Shown here: one piece after another, positions 1 through 6,868 of the stretch | Position numbering within the stretch: the first letter of the stretch is position 1 | Layout of the letters: each line of letters opens with the position of its first letter | Assembly (NCBI GenBank): GCA_964495905.1 | Contig: CAZBWN010000010.1 | Coordinates: 1-9,153 of the forward strand | DNA from: CAJBLF01 sp964495905 | GTDB taxonomy: Bacteria; Patescibacteriota; Gracilibacteria; Absconditabacterales; Absconditicoccaceae | Direction of reading: 5' to 3' | DNA length: 9,153 bases | Notes under the pieces: model-generated | Databases searched by the model: none | Seen by the model: only the letters and a program-made list of their open reading frames with translations | Told to the model about the DNA's origin: nothing | Program-made: the position numbers and the translations under genes

Positions 1-114
1 AAGCAAACTGAATGGTGTAGCGAGTTTTATAAAGAACTAGACCTTTTGCATACTTTTGGGTCAATGCCAAAAGTATGTCTCCGAAGGAAAAAGTATGTCT
101 GCGAAGCGTTTTAA
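1..114 (+). CDS. Possible 3' end of an unidentified CDS (5' end outside window)
   Basis: Frame 1 is open from the first base to TAA at 112-114 and gives 37 residues (KQTEWCSEFYKELDLL at the start, ending YVCEAF). I do not recognise it. The last 20 or so codons are made of the hairpin at 49-77 and the direct repeat at 69-106, so this part may be a repeat that the reading frame happens to cross, or a gene whose tail has been extended through one. The fragment is too short for codon statistics. Confidence is low. Confidence 0.3.
   Translation, partial: KQTEWCSEFYKELDLLHTFGSMPKVCLRRKKYVCEAF
49..77. repeat. 11-bp perfect hairpin
   Basis: CATACTTTTGG (49-59) and CCAAAAGTATG (67-77) are perfect inverted repeats around a 7-nt loop. 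No T-run follows, so it is not a typical intrinsic terminator. The core TTTTGG/CCAAAA resembles the hairpin at 9111-9143 near the other end of the window. Confidence 0.8.
69..106. repeat. Imperfect direct repeat, two 18-nt copies
   Basis: AAAAGTATGTCTCCGAAG (69-86) recurs at 89-106 with one mismatch (C to G) after a 2-nt spacer. The first copy includes most of the right arm of the 49-77 hairpin. The offset is 20 nt, so the copies lie in different reading frames, which argues against a coding origin for the repeat. Confidence 0.75.
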
Positions 115-128
115 AAAAATAAAATTAG

Positions 129-157
129 ATTGCTTCTCCGCCACGGCGGATCGCAAT
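129..157. repeat. REP-like palindromic element
   Basis: ATTGC (129-133) pairs with GCAAT (153-157), and TCCGCC (137-142) pairs with GGCGGA (145-150) around a 2-nt loop, with a short internal loop between the stems. The form (TTGCTTC...GCAATGAC) is typical of small palindromes scattered between genes in many bacterial genomes. Apart from this element I see nothing in 115-231. Confidence 0.6.
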
Positions 158-231
158 GACAAAAAAGAAAGGATTAGATTACCTGTTTATCTAAGCAATT
201 TAACCGACAAAAATAAAAGTGAAAAATAGAC

Positions 232-259
232 TTGACATAAGATAGGAAATATGTATAAG
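232..259 (+). promoter_or_regulatory. Strong sigma70-type promoter of the orphan unit
   Basis: A consensus -35 TTGACA (232-237), a 16-nt spacer and a -10 TATAAG (254-259) predict transcription starting near 266. This is the best -35 in the window. The leader contains a small hairpin, GAGGA-AAA-TCCTC (281-293), before the Shine-Dalgarno site. Confidence 0.7.
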
Positions 260-310
260 TTTATCACACAGTAAAAATAAGAGGAAAATCCTCAACTGTT
301 AAACTAAAAA

Positions 311-336
311 AAAAGGAGGTAGTTATGCTCGAATAG
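311..336 (+). promoter_or_regulatory. Near-perfect Shine-Dalgarno site before a 3-codon ORF
   Basis: AAGGAGGT (313-320) is complementary to the usual 16S rRNA 3' end and lies 4-5 nt before ATG 325. That ATG opens only Met-Leu-Glu-stop (TAG 334-336). No other gene in the window has a comparable site. The long open frame starts one base out of register with this ATG: if one base were added after it, the start would read Met-Ala-Arg-Ile-Ala-Arg-Asn-Gln-Gly. Confidence 0.6.
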
Positions 337-848
337 CAAGGAACCAAGGATTCCAATGACCAATTCATAATCCTTATTCAAATTTACGTAAAGTAAAATC
401 TCCCCGCAACTCAATCAAACGCAAGGGGCGTGGTTTATCACTATTTCCGTGTATGTCACCGGAAAATGCGAGCCAAGAGGAAGCAGAGCCTCCAAGACAT
501 AGACCGTCAAAGAAACAATTAAAAAAGATTCCGTTTCACGAATCCAACAGAAAAATCCTTTGAAAAAAGGTCCTGAAAGATTCGCAAGAAATCGCATGCT
601 CCATGAGCAATTCTAACCCCGCAGCATTAATATATTGCAGCTATCGACCAATATTATGGCGTAAAAAGTGGGTTCCTGTAGGTTTATACACCAGCAACAA
701 TATTTGTTGCAATCGGGTATACCGTTTCGCAAGCACAGATGTGCATCAACCGTTATTGTTAAAAATAAAAAAAAATTATGAATTTACTCACCGTAAAGAT
801 ACGGGGACCAGATTATCAATAATGACCCCCCAGAAATTATTAACTTAA
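325..848 (+). pseudogene. Orphan transcription unit: frame-broken basic ORF or structured RNA
   Basis: Between the 232 promoter and the 850 terminator, frame 0 has no TAA or TAG from 303 to the TAA at 846-848, with two TGA codons read as Gly (357, 558). The protein would be about 173 residues, rich in Lys and Arg, with eight Cys and two Trp. I do not recognise it. It lacks an in-frame start at the Shine-Dalgarno site; the first in-frame ATG is at 453. One deleted base after ATG 325, in the cell or in the assembly, would explain this. Alternatively the product is an RNA, because short perfect hairpins are frequent: 444-465, 527-544, 598-608, 694-710, 733-744 and 791-804. An open frame this long without TAA/TAG is unlikely by chance, so I lean slightly to a protein gene with a broken start. 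The choice is unsettled. Confidence 0.4.
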
Positions 849-849
849 A

Positions 850-878
850 AAAAAGGTTCGGAATCTCCGAACCTTTTT
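850..878 (+). terminator. Strong intrinsic terminator, potentially bidirectional
   Basis: GGTTCGGA (855-862), the loop ATC and TCCGAACC (866-873) form a perfect 8-bp stem, extended by A-runs and T-runs to 13 bp and ending in TTTTT. It starts 2 nt after the TAA of the orphan unit. The A-run on the 5' side would also let it act on the minus strand. Confidence 0.85.
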
Positions 879-895
879 GCCTATCGTCAAAAAAC

Positions 896-923
896 TTGAT
901 AGCAACTCGCAAATACCTATAAA
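896..923 (+). promoter_or_regulatory. Promoter of the DUF456-GH26 pair
   Basis: TTGATA (896-901), a 16-nt spacer and TATAAA (918-923) lie just after the upstream terminator and about 50 nt before the DUF456 start. The leader has a short direct repeat, ATCATTCATT, at 941-950 and 955-964, and no Shine-Dalgarno site. Confidence 0.5.
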
Positions 924-974
924 GCTTTTAAAAATTATTCATCATTCATTTTTAATCATTCATTATGTTTTGTC

Positions 975-1496
975 ATGGATATCCTTCTCATCATCCTCTG
1001 AGCAATCATCTGTATCATCGCAGTCATAGGCTCTCTGTTACCAGCCCTACCAGGCCCTTTGCTTGCATACATCGCATTCATCCTTTTACAACTGACTTCA
1101 GCACATCCTTTTGGCTGGACATTTTTCATCATCTGGGCGTTGATCATCATCTTCCTTACTCTCTTAGATTATTTCATCCCTTCACGAGGGACAAAAAAAT
1201 TCGGAGGTACCAAACGAGGAGTGCGTGGAAGCAATATCGGACTTATCATCGCAGTGATTATACTTCCTATCTTTGGCATCGTACTTGGCCCATTTGGACT
1301 GTTGGGACTGATAGGATTGCCATTCTTATGATCCTACCTCGGAGAGAAATATGCAGGAAAACATCACACGCATGCACTGAGATCCGCACGAGGATCATTC
1401 ATCGGATTTGTGACAGGAACGGTTCTTAAACTTGTAATTTCCATCGTTATGTGTATCTACTTTGTCTCCGCTGCATATCATATAATAACAAAATAA
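975..1496 (+). CDS. DUF456 family membrane protein
   Basis: A 173-residue integral membrane protein of the DUF456 family, whose function is unknown. TGA at 999 and 1329 is read as Gly; the standard code would leave only fragments. The first hydrophobic segment runs into SLLPALPGPLLAYIAF, the Pro/Gly-rich motif typical of the family. A second segment (FFIIWALIIIFLTLLDYFIP) leads into a charged, Gly-rich cytoplasmic loop (GTKKFGGTKRGVRGS). A glycine-rich hydrophobic stretch with FGIVLGPFG follows, then LGEKYAGK and a final helix. This layout and length fit DUF456. ATG 975 is chosen because it keeps the whole first helix; no Shine-Dalgarno site is visible. The GH26 gene starts 26 nt after its stop, so the two are probably co-transcribed. 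The family call is fairly sure; the role is not known. Confidence 0.85.
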
Positions 1497-1522
1497 ATTC
1501 TAATTTATAAATTCCTATACAT

Positions 1523-2833
1523 ATGAAATTAAAACTTTTAATCAGCACACTATTCGTCATTGCGATACTCTCTCTTGGTTCGAAATCAGAAGCTTATGTT
1601 TTTGGTATGAAGTCACGAGACAACAGCATTGAAAATATCCAGCGTATAGAAAAACAATACAAACTAGATCTGCCTATCGTATCCTTTATTTTTGACCCCC
1701 GAGGACCGCACGTAGAGAAAACACTGAATGCACTCAATACAAAACTTGGCGAAGATAGGATCTATCATATCTCAATTTCACCCGACAGTTTATCTGCTCA
1801 GCAAGTCGCCGATGGAAAGTTTGATAAACAATACACACAGTTTTTTCAAGACGTCAAAAAAAATAATCTGAGAGTGATTTTCCGCACGATGCATGAGATG
1901 AACGGAGGACGATATCCACGAAGCTCCAATCCTACGACTTTCAAAAAAGCATGGATCCATGTACGAGAGCTCGCAAGAGCCGAAGGACTCAGCCAGACAA
2001 ATATCCTGTTTGATATGTCTGTAAATGCTCGAGACTTGCCCGCAAAAGGCGGTAAGCCAGCCCAAACTGCAACCTTCATTCAGTGTCAGCAAAAAGTGAA
2101 AGCAAAACTCAAATGTCCTACGTTTGAAGACTACTATCCGGGCGACAAATATGTTGATCTCATGGGAGTGACATTTTACAATCGAGGAAAATGAAATAGC
2201 AATAGACGATGGGGGACACCTGATCAGATAGTCAATGCTGCAGGACGAAAAACCCTTGATAGACTCAAGACATTCAACAAGCCCATCTTCGTAGACGAGG
2301 TAGGGACGACAGCAGTCAACTATGAATGAGCCTATAGTTTCAAGAAATCATTGGAAGTATACGCCAACAATTCAGACCTAAAAAATGAATGGCTTCTCCA
2401 ACTCAAAGATTTCCTTCTGAGAGAGACGAGGATCGTGGGAGCGATATATTTCAACGTAGATTTGAGTAATGGATTGAAAACCCGAACTCTAGGAGAATTG
2501 GATCGGTCCGTGATAGATTATCAGTCAAATAAATTTTATGATAAGATCCTGGATATCTATGCAGCAGGCAAGCCCAATGATAGCAATGCATTATACTATC
2601 TCTTCAATATCAAACGTGTAACACTCAATGACAAAACATATTTTATACCCTCCGATTACGCAAAACCCGTAAAGGATCTCTACGCTTTTACGACGAAGTA
2701 TGTTACAGGACTTTCAGGACAATTGGATTTTCTTGATAAAACAAAAACCTCTTGAAGTTTAAGGAACCAGTACAAGAGGTTTACTAAGGTTAATTTGGAT
2801 GCTATCGTAGACGCTACCAAGAAATTTTTCTAA
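1523..2833 (+). CDS. Secreted GH26-family glycoside hydrolase (beta-mannanase-like)
   Basis: A 436-residue exported enzyme likely to hydrolyse a beta-linked polysaccharide. GH26 is mostly beta-1,4-mannanases, but some members act on xylan or mixed-linkage glucan. TGA codons at 2192, 2327 and 2753 (residues 224, 269 and 411) are read as Gly. Residues 1-24 form a signal peptide with likely cleavage after SEA. The GH26 acid/base motif is RTMHEMNGGRYP (121-132), with catalytic Glu125. YYPGDKYVDLMGVTFYNRG (204-222) matches the conserved block before the last strands. KPIFVDEVGTT (253-263) supplies the nucleophile Glu259. Both catalytic residues are present and no carbohydrate-binding module is evident. 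No lipobox is seen, so it is probably released, not anchored. It follows DUF456 in the same direction. Its TAA overlaps the stop of the convergent gene (CTAA, 2830-2833). Substrate cannot be told from sequence. Confidence 0.87.
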
Positions 2834-3369
2834 CTCATCCGATTATTTTTATTCAAAGATTGTATCCGACCACGCAAAGATCGTTTTTTCTTTTCTGTCT
2901 CAGGAGGCATAGGAACGTCTTTTTCTTCTGTTGAAGTATTTTTTTCTTCTTCTTTGCTAGAATTTGGAATATTCTTATCTGTTGCTTCTGCTGTGGATTT
3001 CTTGATTTTTTTTTCTTGCTCTTCTTGTTCATGAGCAGCAACTCTACGTAATTTTTCTATTAGATCATCATGCTCTGCTTTTAGATTTTTGAGTGTTTCG
3101 AAAGGAGCATCTTCAATTTTTCCACACATGTCAGATGTTTTTGAAATTGATATTCATAACTCAGATTTTAATGCATCATTTATTCCGCACAAATCTAAAA
3201 TATCATTTTTAACTGTTTGTATGATTTTTTCTTTTTTTATGTCTAGTTCTTTTTTAGCCACATCAATCGCTTCTTTAGCTGAATCTATTACGTTAATTTC
3301 TCATTTATAGTCTCTATTTGAATATCTTGTGGTCGTTTTTGTTCAAAGATGTTTGTGATCTCCACACAT
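2830..3369 (-). CDS. Unrecognised charged coiled-coil protein
   Basis: A 179-residue protein I do not recognise. Three TGA codons, at 3343, 3301 and 3154, are read as Gly. Under the standard code only the last 99 residues appear. Residues 24-70 and about 93-125 are Lys/Glu-rich and strongly helical, with likely coiled-coil character. About 126-170 is low-complexity Lys/Glu/Ser/Thr/Pro and probably disordered, and the end is basic (RGRIQSLNKNNRMS). There is no signal peptide or membrane segment. Short Cys motifs occur at 2 (MCGD), 61 and 82 (MCGK), which might bind a metal or form disulfides; that is a guess. It lies 26 nt downstream of the 523-residue gene on the same strand and may form an operon with it, though a -10-like box sits against its own ATG. 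The TAG stop overlaps the GH26 stop by 3 bases. Confidence 0.7.
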
Positions 3370-3372
3370 GGT

Positions 3373-3380
3373 ATAATATA
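3373..3380 (-). promoter_or_regulatory. -10-like box directly before the coiled-coil gene
   Basis: On the minus strand TATATTATACC immediately precedes ATG 3369. A -10 at TATATT (3380-3375) would place the transcription start on or next to the A of ATG, giving a leaderless mRNA. No good -35 is visible, so this may instead be plain AT-rich spacer inside an operon. Confidence 0.35.
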
Positions 3381-3395
3381 TAAGAGTATAAAAAA

Positions 3396-4967
3396 TTATT
3401 TTTTATAGTTTAGCTTTTTTTGGTAGGTATTCAATAGGTTCTTTAACTCAAATACAATAAGTCAATCTTTGTCATCTGTTTTCAAAAATGATTCTCGATT
3501 GTCCTTCTGTAGATCAGTGATTGTTTTTATAAGCTCATAATGCTGTTCAGAAGAGGCAGGAGTATTTTTTGAGGTATCGTCATATATTCGCTCTTCGCTG
3601 AGTATCCATTCGAGATTATGCTTTTTGAGGAGCTGGAGGTATTCATTCATAAACGCTTTCCCTATTTTAGCATATTTTCATCCATAAAAAGTTTGGGAAA
3701 TGATGCTTCAGAGGAAGTGGTAGCTATACGTAGTATTGAGATCTACAATCCCCAGCATATCCGTACGTCATCTCAGATCTGAAGAATTAGATGTAAAATT
3801 ATTATTCAAGACTCAACCGTCATACACCATTATTTTCGCTCAAGTACAATGATTATGTGTAGTAGAAAAAGCTTCTGGAACATATTCTGTATGGGTATCT
3901 CAGGACAATAAAATCGCACTTCACAAGATGCCTGCAGCTCGATTGGGTAAACGTCCGGGAATGCTCAGTTGGAAATCAGGTTCTCCCTCTAGCAATCAAG
4001 AATTCTTCAATGCAAGGATGTAGAATAACAATATATTAGGACTGCAGCTTGGCGGTAAAAGCAATGAGGTATTCGCATGGATAAGCTTGAATGACGTAGA
4101 TTGGAATCAGAATTTTCTTCTGAATTCCTCTATTTTTTCTTCAGGGATGCTTTCTTCAAAATGGATTTTTCATCACACGGAATAATATCATGCGAATTTT
4201 TGAGATTCGTTTTTTATGATTTTTTCTCGTGCAGATTTCAGATCATTCAGGTCTGTTTTGTCTTGTGAGAGCTGGTCTATTCATGGCAATAATTTTTCAT
4301 GTCACTGCTGTATGAGCACCTTGCTTATCTCTTCCAGGGTGAGTATATGTTCATCATTATATTTTGCTGTATTGAAAATTTTTGGAATATCCGTTCCCAA
4401 AGAAAATCTTATTTTTCATCGATCTTTTGTAGAATACCTATTCCTTTCTATATTTTCAGTCAATCCATCTGCAAGCGATTTTATATCGGTACCTGGATTT
4501 TTTGATGTCACTATTTTCTGTATATCATCAAGATCTTGACGGGATATATATCTTCAGGTAGAAGAAAGATACATAGACAGATCATTTGCGATGATAAACA
4601 TATTCATGAGCATATCATTTGGCGAAGATCATATTTCAAGTGCTGCTAATTTTTGTTTGCAGGCCTGTATGATTTCATCATGATTGTACGATGTTAATTT
4701 TTTATTGAACTTCATTCAGAGGATTTTTCTCTCTCACAATCCTAGCGTGTCTTTTACTTGTGCTTCGCAGGTTTTGTGGAGGTCCAAAAGAAGGCTTGGT
4801 TTTGTTCTTCCCAATTGAGATAATGCTTTGAATAACTCTTTTCTCTTGCTGGAAATTATTTTTTTTCTAAAATTACTAATAGCTTTATCTATATTGTCGG
4901 GCAAGGTATGATCTATAGGCTGGAGGGAATCGTTCATAGTAAAAAAACATTGGTCTAAATAAGACAT
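3396..4967 (-). CDS. Unrecognised 523-residue protein with 20 UGA-glycine codons
   Basis: One minus-strand frame runs from ATG 4967 to TAA 3396-3398 with no TAA or TAG, and 20 TGA codons read as Gly. I do not recognise the product. Residues 1 to about 330 are mostly Lys/Glu/Asp-rich and helical, without membrane segments or signal peptide. The C-terminal part, about 330-440, differs: Gly, Asn, Thr and aromatic-rich, with SGDTHTEYVPEAF near 355-367, then THNHCTGAKIMVYDGG, RGRTDMLGIVDLNTTYSYHF and TFYGGKYAKIGKAFM. This looks like a compact folded domain, possibly with a metal or nucleotide site. The last 80 residues are helical and charged again. Start: ATG 4967 is the most upstream; Met11 is an alternative because the putative -10 almost touches ATG 4967. 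Downstream lies the coiled-coil gene. That it is coding is likely from length and Gly placement; function is unknown. Confidence 0.72.
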
Positions 4968-4969
4968 TT

Positions 4970-4997
4970 ACTATAGATATTTACAGTAAGAAGTCAA
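4970..4997 (-). promoter_or_regulatory. Promoter of the 523-residue gene
   Basis: On the minus strand TTGACT (4997-4992), a 16-nt spacer and TATAGT (4975-4970) end 2 nt before ATG 4967. Transcription would start at or just inside the first codons. Either the true start is Met11 (4937) or the transcript is leaderless from an extended -10 (TGTAAATAT) slightly upstream. Confidence 0.5.
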
Positions 4998-5004
4998 GGA
5001 AAAT

Positions 5005-5034
5005 AAAAAAAAGGACCTCGTATACGAGGCCTTT
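5005..5034 (-). terminator. Intrinsic terminator of the 5050-5553 gene
   Basis: CCTCGTATACGAGG (5016-5029) is a perfect palindrome, flanked by AAAGG and CCTTT that extend the stem with one bulged base. Read on the minus strand it is followed by eight Ts (5012-5005). It lies 15 nt after the TAA of the upstream gene on that strand. Confidence 0.85.
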
Positions 5035-5049
5035 AAGAGATACATGTTT

Positions 5050-5553
5050 TTATTCTTTTTTTTGAGGTCGTAAGCCAGCAAAATACCAGCGTTCAGCACA
5101 TTGAGTGCCAAAACCACCGCTACTAAGTATTTTGTTCTCGCCATGATAGTTGATAGCGAGCATACGTTTTTTTATTCTTGTATCGGGAAGTACTTCATAA
5201 GGGAACATAACACAGCATCTTTTTACATTATTTAATAATGTGCCCATATTATGATACCTTGCACCGAAACGTAATGCATCGAGATTTTCAGGGAACAAAA
5301 GTCCACGTTTTTTAAACTCATTTTGAACATCATTTTCATTGGGATGATCTTTAAATTCAATAAGTTCGATATCCATGATTTGCTCTTTTTCAGGTTCTTC
5401 ATTTCTCAATGAATTTACAATTTCACTGGCATCTTTAGTTATATCAGTATAATTGCCAGCAGTAGTAAGTTTTTCCAGTATTTCATTTTTTCCGATAGTG
5501 ATGGAAAATGTAATAGAACATCCATTCCATGTTTTTATTTTATCTGTTTCCAT
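5050..5553 (-). CDS. Unidentified protein, 167 residues, no UGA codons
   Basis: The protein begins METDKIKTWNGCSITFSITI and ends AERWYFAGLRPQKKE. No signal peptide or membrane segment is visible. The middle (ELIEFKDHPNENDVQNEFKKRG) followed by LDALRFGARY and a C-terminal half with RCCVMFPYE, MLAINYHG, SSGGFGTQ and ERWYFAGLRP recalls a class of short hypothetical proteins common in CPR genomes, in which a helix of the type DVxxEFxKRG precedes a beta-rich domain. That resemblance is from memory and weak. All eleven or so glycines use GGN codons and no TGA occurs, unlike most neighbours. It is a single-gene unit with its own promoter (5596-5623) and terminator (5005-5034). This may indicate recent acquisition or a highly expressed gene. 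No Shine-Dalgarno site precedes ATG 5553. Confidence 0.75.
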   Translation of the reverse strand: METDKIKTWNGCSITFSITIGKNEILEKLTTAGNYTDITKDASEIVNSLRNEEPEKEQIMDIELIEFKDHPNENDVQNEFKKRGLLFPENLDALRFGARYHNMGTLLNNVKRCCVMFPYEVLPDTRIKKRMLAINYHGENKILSSGGFGTQCAERWYFAGLRPQKKE

Positions 5554-5595
5554 AATATATTTTATTTTAGGTTATTTTTTTATTTATCAAAAAAT

Positions 5596-5623
5596 ATAAT
5601 ATATATTTAATATATAAAGTCAA
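5596..5623 (-). promoter_or_regulatory. Promoter of the 5050-5553 gene
   Basis: On the minus strand TTGACT (5623-5618), a 16-nt spacer and TATTAT (5601-5596) lie in a 77-nt, very AT-rich gap after the moxR stop. The predicted leader is about 35-40 nt and lacks a Shine-Dalgarno site. Confidence 0.6.
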
Positions 5624-5630
5624 GATTAGT

Positions 5631-6746
5631 TTAAATAAGCGGCACCGTAGCAAACAATTCCAGCAACACCTGGTCTTCTGTCAACCCAGCCAACCTTGCC
5701 TGATAGTTCAAAATCACTCTATGTCTCAACACCGGCAATGCGACTCTCTGCACGTCTTCATGCGTCACATACGTTCTGCCCGTTGCTAAGGCAACAGCCT
5801 TACTTGCTTGCATAAGCCCTATTGATCCTCTTGGTGATGTTCCGTAGAGGATGTATTCATGCTCTTTTCTGGTGATGCTTGTGAGGTGCGTGATATAATG
5901 TTTGATCTCATCAGAAGTGATGATCTCATCAATCTCTTTTTTGAGCGCGACCAATTGGCTATGAGAAACGACGCTCTTGATATGTGAAGTATCTTCTTTT
6001 TCTAAAGTATCAAGGATCTTTTTTTCTTGTGCGAGACTTGGATACGTCACCAATACTTTAAACAAAAATCTATCAATCTGCGCTTCGGGAAGGGGATAGG
6101 TTCCTTCTTGCTCTATCGGATTCTGCGTCGCTAGGACGAAGAACGGAGAAGGTAATTTATGGGTGACTCATCAGATAGTCACTTGATGCTCTTGCATCGC
6201 TTCCAGCAATGCGGACTGGACTTTTGGAGTCGCTCTATTGATTTCATCTGCCAATATTATATTTGCCATGATAGGTCACATTTTGATATCAAACTCTTGT
6301 GATTTACTGTTGTAGATTTCTCCACCCAAGATATCAGAAGGCAAAAGGTCAGGGGTAAACTGTATTCTCTTAAAATCCAATCCGAGCAATTGTGAAAAGA
6401 TATGGATAGTTTTTGTCTTTGCCAATCCAGGAAATCCTTCCACCAAGACATGTCATCCGCAGAGGATATTGATCATGATAGCGTTGATAAGAGTATCCAT
6501 ACCTATGATATGAGTGTGAAGTGTATCTTTCAAATGTTTCAGATCCTTGTTATGGAATTCTAACATTTCGAGTCATTCCTCAAAATATTTGGTATCTATC
6601 CTATGATGAAGGTCAGAAGATTTTTTCTCCTTTTTGAAAAGATTGAATATGTTCCTAAAGTTTTGTGTGTCGTCTTTGAAGAAGACCAAAAGGACTACGA
6701 CAACGATAGCGATAACAAGCGTCAATAAGATGATAAGGGTTCGCAT
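5631..6746 (-). CDS. moxR: MoxR-family AAA+ ATPase with N-terminal membrane segment
   Basis: A 371-residue AAA+ ATPase of the MoxR family, thought to act as chaperones that mature or insert metal ions or cofactors into partner proteins, often with VWA/DUF58 proteins. Five TGA codons are read as Gly (residues 58, 98, 157, 192, 193). Walker A is GFPGLAKT (104-111), Walker B is IILADE (163-168), followed by INRATPKVQSALLEAMQE. Sensor 1 is in VLATQNPIEQEGTYPLPEAQIDRF (204-227), which is diagnostic, and SPRGSIGLMQASKAVAL (304-320) is the conserved lid region. Unusually, residues 3-23 are a single hydrophobic helix followed by a charged linker to about 70, so the ATPase is probably tethered to the membrane facing the cytoplasm. 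ATG 6746 is chosen because an in-frame TAG lies 9 nt upstream. No DUF58 or VWA gene follows. It is divergent from mscS. Confidence 0.93.
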
Positions 6747-6775
6747 ATATCTTTGCTAATAAATAAACAAGATGT

Positions 6776-6803
6776 ATATTATGTATATGAGATACGATAT
6801 CAA
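6776..6803 (-). promoter_or_regulatory. moxR promoter
   Basis: On the minus strand TTGATA (6803-6798), a 16-nt spacer and TAATAT (6781-6776) lie about 30 nt before ATG 6746. It is back to back with the mscS promoter in a 122-nt divergent gap. Confidence 0.5.
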
Positions 6804-6817
6804 TAAAAATCAGAAAT

Positions 6818-6845
6818 TTGCTTTTTTTACAAATCTGGGTATAAT
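6818..6845 (+). promoter_or_regulatory. mscS promoter
   Basis: TTGCTT (6818-6823), a 16-nt spacer and a perfect -10 TATAAT (6840-6845) predict a transcription start near 6852 and a leader of about 17 nt to ATG 6869, with no Shine-Dalgarno site. Confidence 0.65.
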
Positions 6846-6868
6846 TATACGGTATCTTTATCTTATCG

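Noticed and set aside
69..106. Start of a CRISPR array
   Set aside because: Only two imperfect copies separated by 2 nt, with no spacers and no cas genes.
281..300. RNase P RNA, from GAGGAAAATCC resembling the conserved GAGGAAAGTCC
   Set aside because: The other conserved RNase P blocks cannot be found in the following 600 nt; the match is a small hairpin.
415..597. Minus-strand ORF of 60 residues inside the orphan unit
   Set aside because: No minus-strand promoter is visible and it is antisense to the strongly marked plus-strand unit.
3675..4160. Plus-strand frames that read fairly protein-like opposite the 523-residue gene
   Set aside because: Each is cut by TAA or TAG, while the minus-strand frame is open for 523 codons with Gly at every TGA.
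4216..4539. Plus-strand ORF of 107 residues
   Set aside because: It lies wholly opposite the 523-residue gene and has no promoter or ribosome site.
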